Source: an uncultured Clostridia bacterium
GTDB taxonomy: Bacteria; Bacillota; Clostridia; Oscillospirales; Acutalibacteraceae
Length of the DNA: 32,724 bases
NCBI GenBank assembly: GCA_947589415.1
Contig: CANQBP010000021.1
Location: forward strand, 1 to 32,724
Direction: 5' to 3'
This document shows positions 32,567-32,724 of this stretch, one piece after another (the first letter of the stretch is position 1; each line of letters starts with the position of its first letter). Position numbers and translations under genes: made by a program. The notes beneath the pieces are model-generated. The model did not search any database and was not told the origin of the DNA. It saw only the letters and a program-made list of their open reading frames with translations.

Positions 32567-32595
32567 ATGATACCACAAAACCATATAATTGTCAA
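32567..32595 (-). promoter_or_regulatory. Sigma-A promoter of the MenD-like gene
   Basis: On the minus strand TTGACA (32595-32590), 17 bp and TATCAT (32572-32567). The leader to the ATG is about 195 nt; it holds no structure strong enough to name, so 32366-32566 is otherwise empty. Confidence 0.8.
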
Positions 32596-32639
32596 GCAAT
32601 TCACTTTAATATCCCAGGGTTTTTGAATGAGTAAACAAA

Positions 32640-32669
32640 TTGTTAATGAACAAAAGGGATAGATATGAT
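32640..32669 (+). promoter_or_regulatory. Promoter of the gene starting at 32695
   Basis: TTGTTA (32640-32645), an 18-bp spacer and TATGAT (32664-32669), with the start site about 20 bases before the ATG. Confidence 0.55.
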
Positions 32670-32694
32670 ATACTTGTATAGAGGTGGTCATATC

Positions 32695-32724
32695 ATGAAA
32701 AAATTAAGTTTAATGGAAGTGTTG
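32695..32724 (+). CDS. Start of an unidentified gene (right edge)
   Basis: ATG at 32695 with GAGGTGG nine bases upstream and a promoter at 32640-32669. Only ten codons are visible (MKKLSLMEVL), too few to assign a family. Confidence 0.55.
   Translation, partial: MKKLSLMEVL

Overview
The window looks like chromosomal DNA of a low-GC, Gram-positive, gut-type member of the Clostridia, most like Ruminococcaceae/Oscillospiraceae. This is inferred from AT-rich intergenic DNA, strong GGAGG ribosome binding sites, textbook sigma-A promoters (TTGACA, 17 bp, TATAAT), a type-A RNase P RNA and the gene families present. No 16S rRNA or other taxonomic marker is available to settle it.

Left part (1-12.7 kb) is mostly housekeeping. 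It holds the 5'-proximal part of a glutamine-dependent NAD synthetase running off the left edge, a promoter-to-terminator structured RNA of unknown family (about 1371-1566), an O-antigen-ligase/polymerase-type membrane protein, RNase P RNA, a solitary 5S rRNA gene with its own promoter and terminator, release factor 3, a roughly 500-bp mosaic of short hairpins, a WG-repeat lipoprotein with an attenuator-like leader, a P2A calcium ATPase, a YccF-family membrane protein and a HAD phosphatase.

Middle part (12.8-30.3 kb) is accessory. A two-gene phage-tail-like cassette (a baseplate-like protein and a coiled-coil/SGNH-hydrolase fibre-like protein, joined by a TAATG overlap) is followed by a minus-strand surface-polysaccharide operon of eleven genes (27713 down to 15715). 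It reads hddA, an hddC-gmhB fusion, gmhA, two GT4 glycosyltransferases, an acyltransferase, a GT2, an EpsG-type polymerase, another GT4, a pyruvyl transferase and a Wzx flippase. The first three genes encode the four activities needed to make GDP-D-glycero-alpha-D-manno-heptose from sedoheptulose 7-phosphate, so the glycan probably contains heptose. The operon has a consensus promoter and a leader of about 415 nt. Divergent from it lie a pair of TACCGNTCGGTA palindromes, a consensus promoter feeding a hairpin RNA, and a regulator with a degenerate receiver domain joined to a SARP/OmpR-type DNA-binding domain. A solitary phage-type holin closes the region. A 15-bp direct repeat (CTGCGGGTCAAATCA) lies just outside the phage-like genes at both ends.

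Right end (30.5-32.7 kb) is a MenD-like thiamine-diphosphate enzyme without other menaquinone genes, and the first ten codons of a plus-strand gene.

The most interesting material is the regulatory and RNA content around the heptose operon, the orphan RNA at 1371, the attenuator-like leader of the WG lipoprotein, and the isolated tail-like pair with its cysteine-rich junction. No CRISPR array, transposase, integrase or tRNA was seen.
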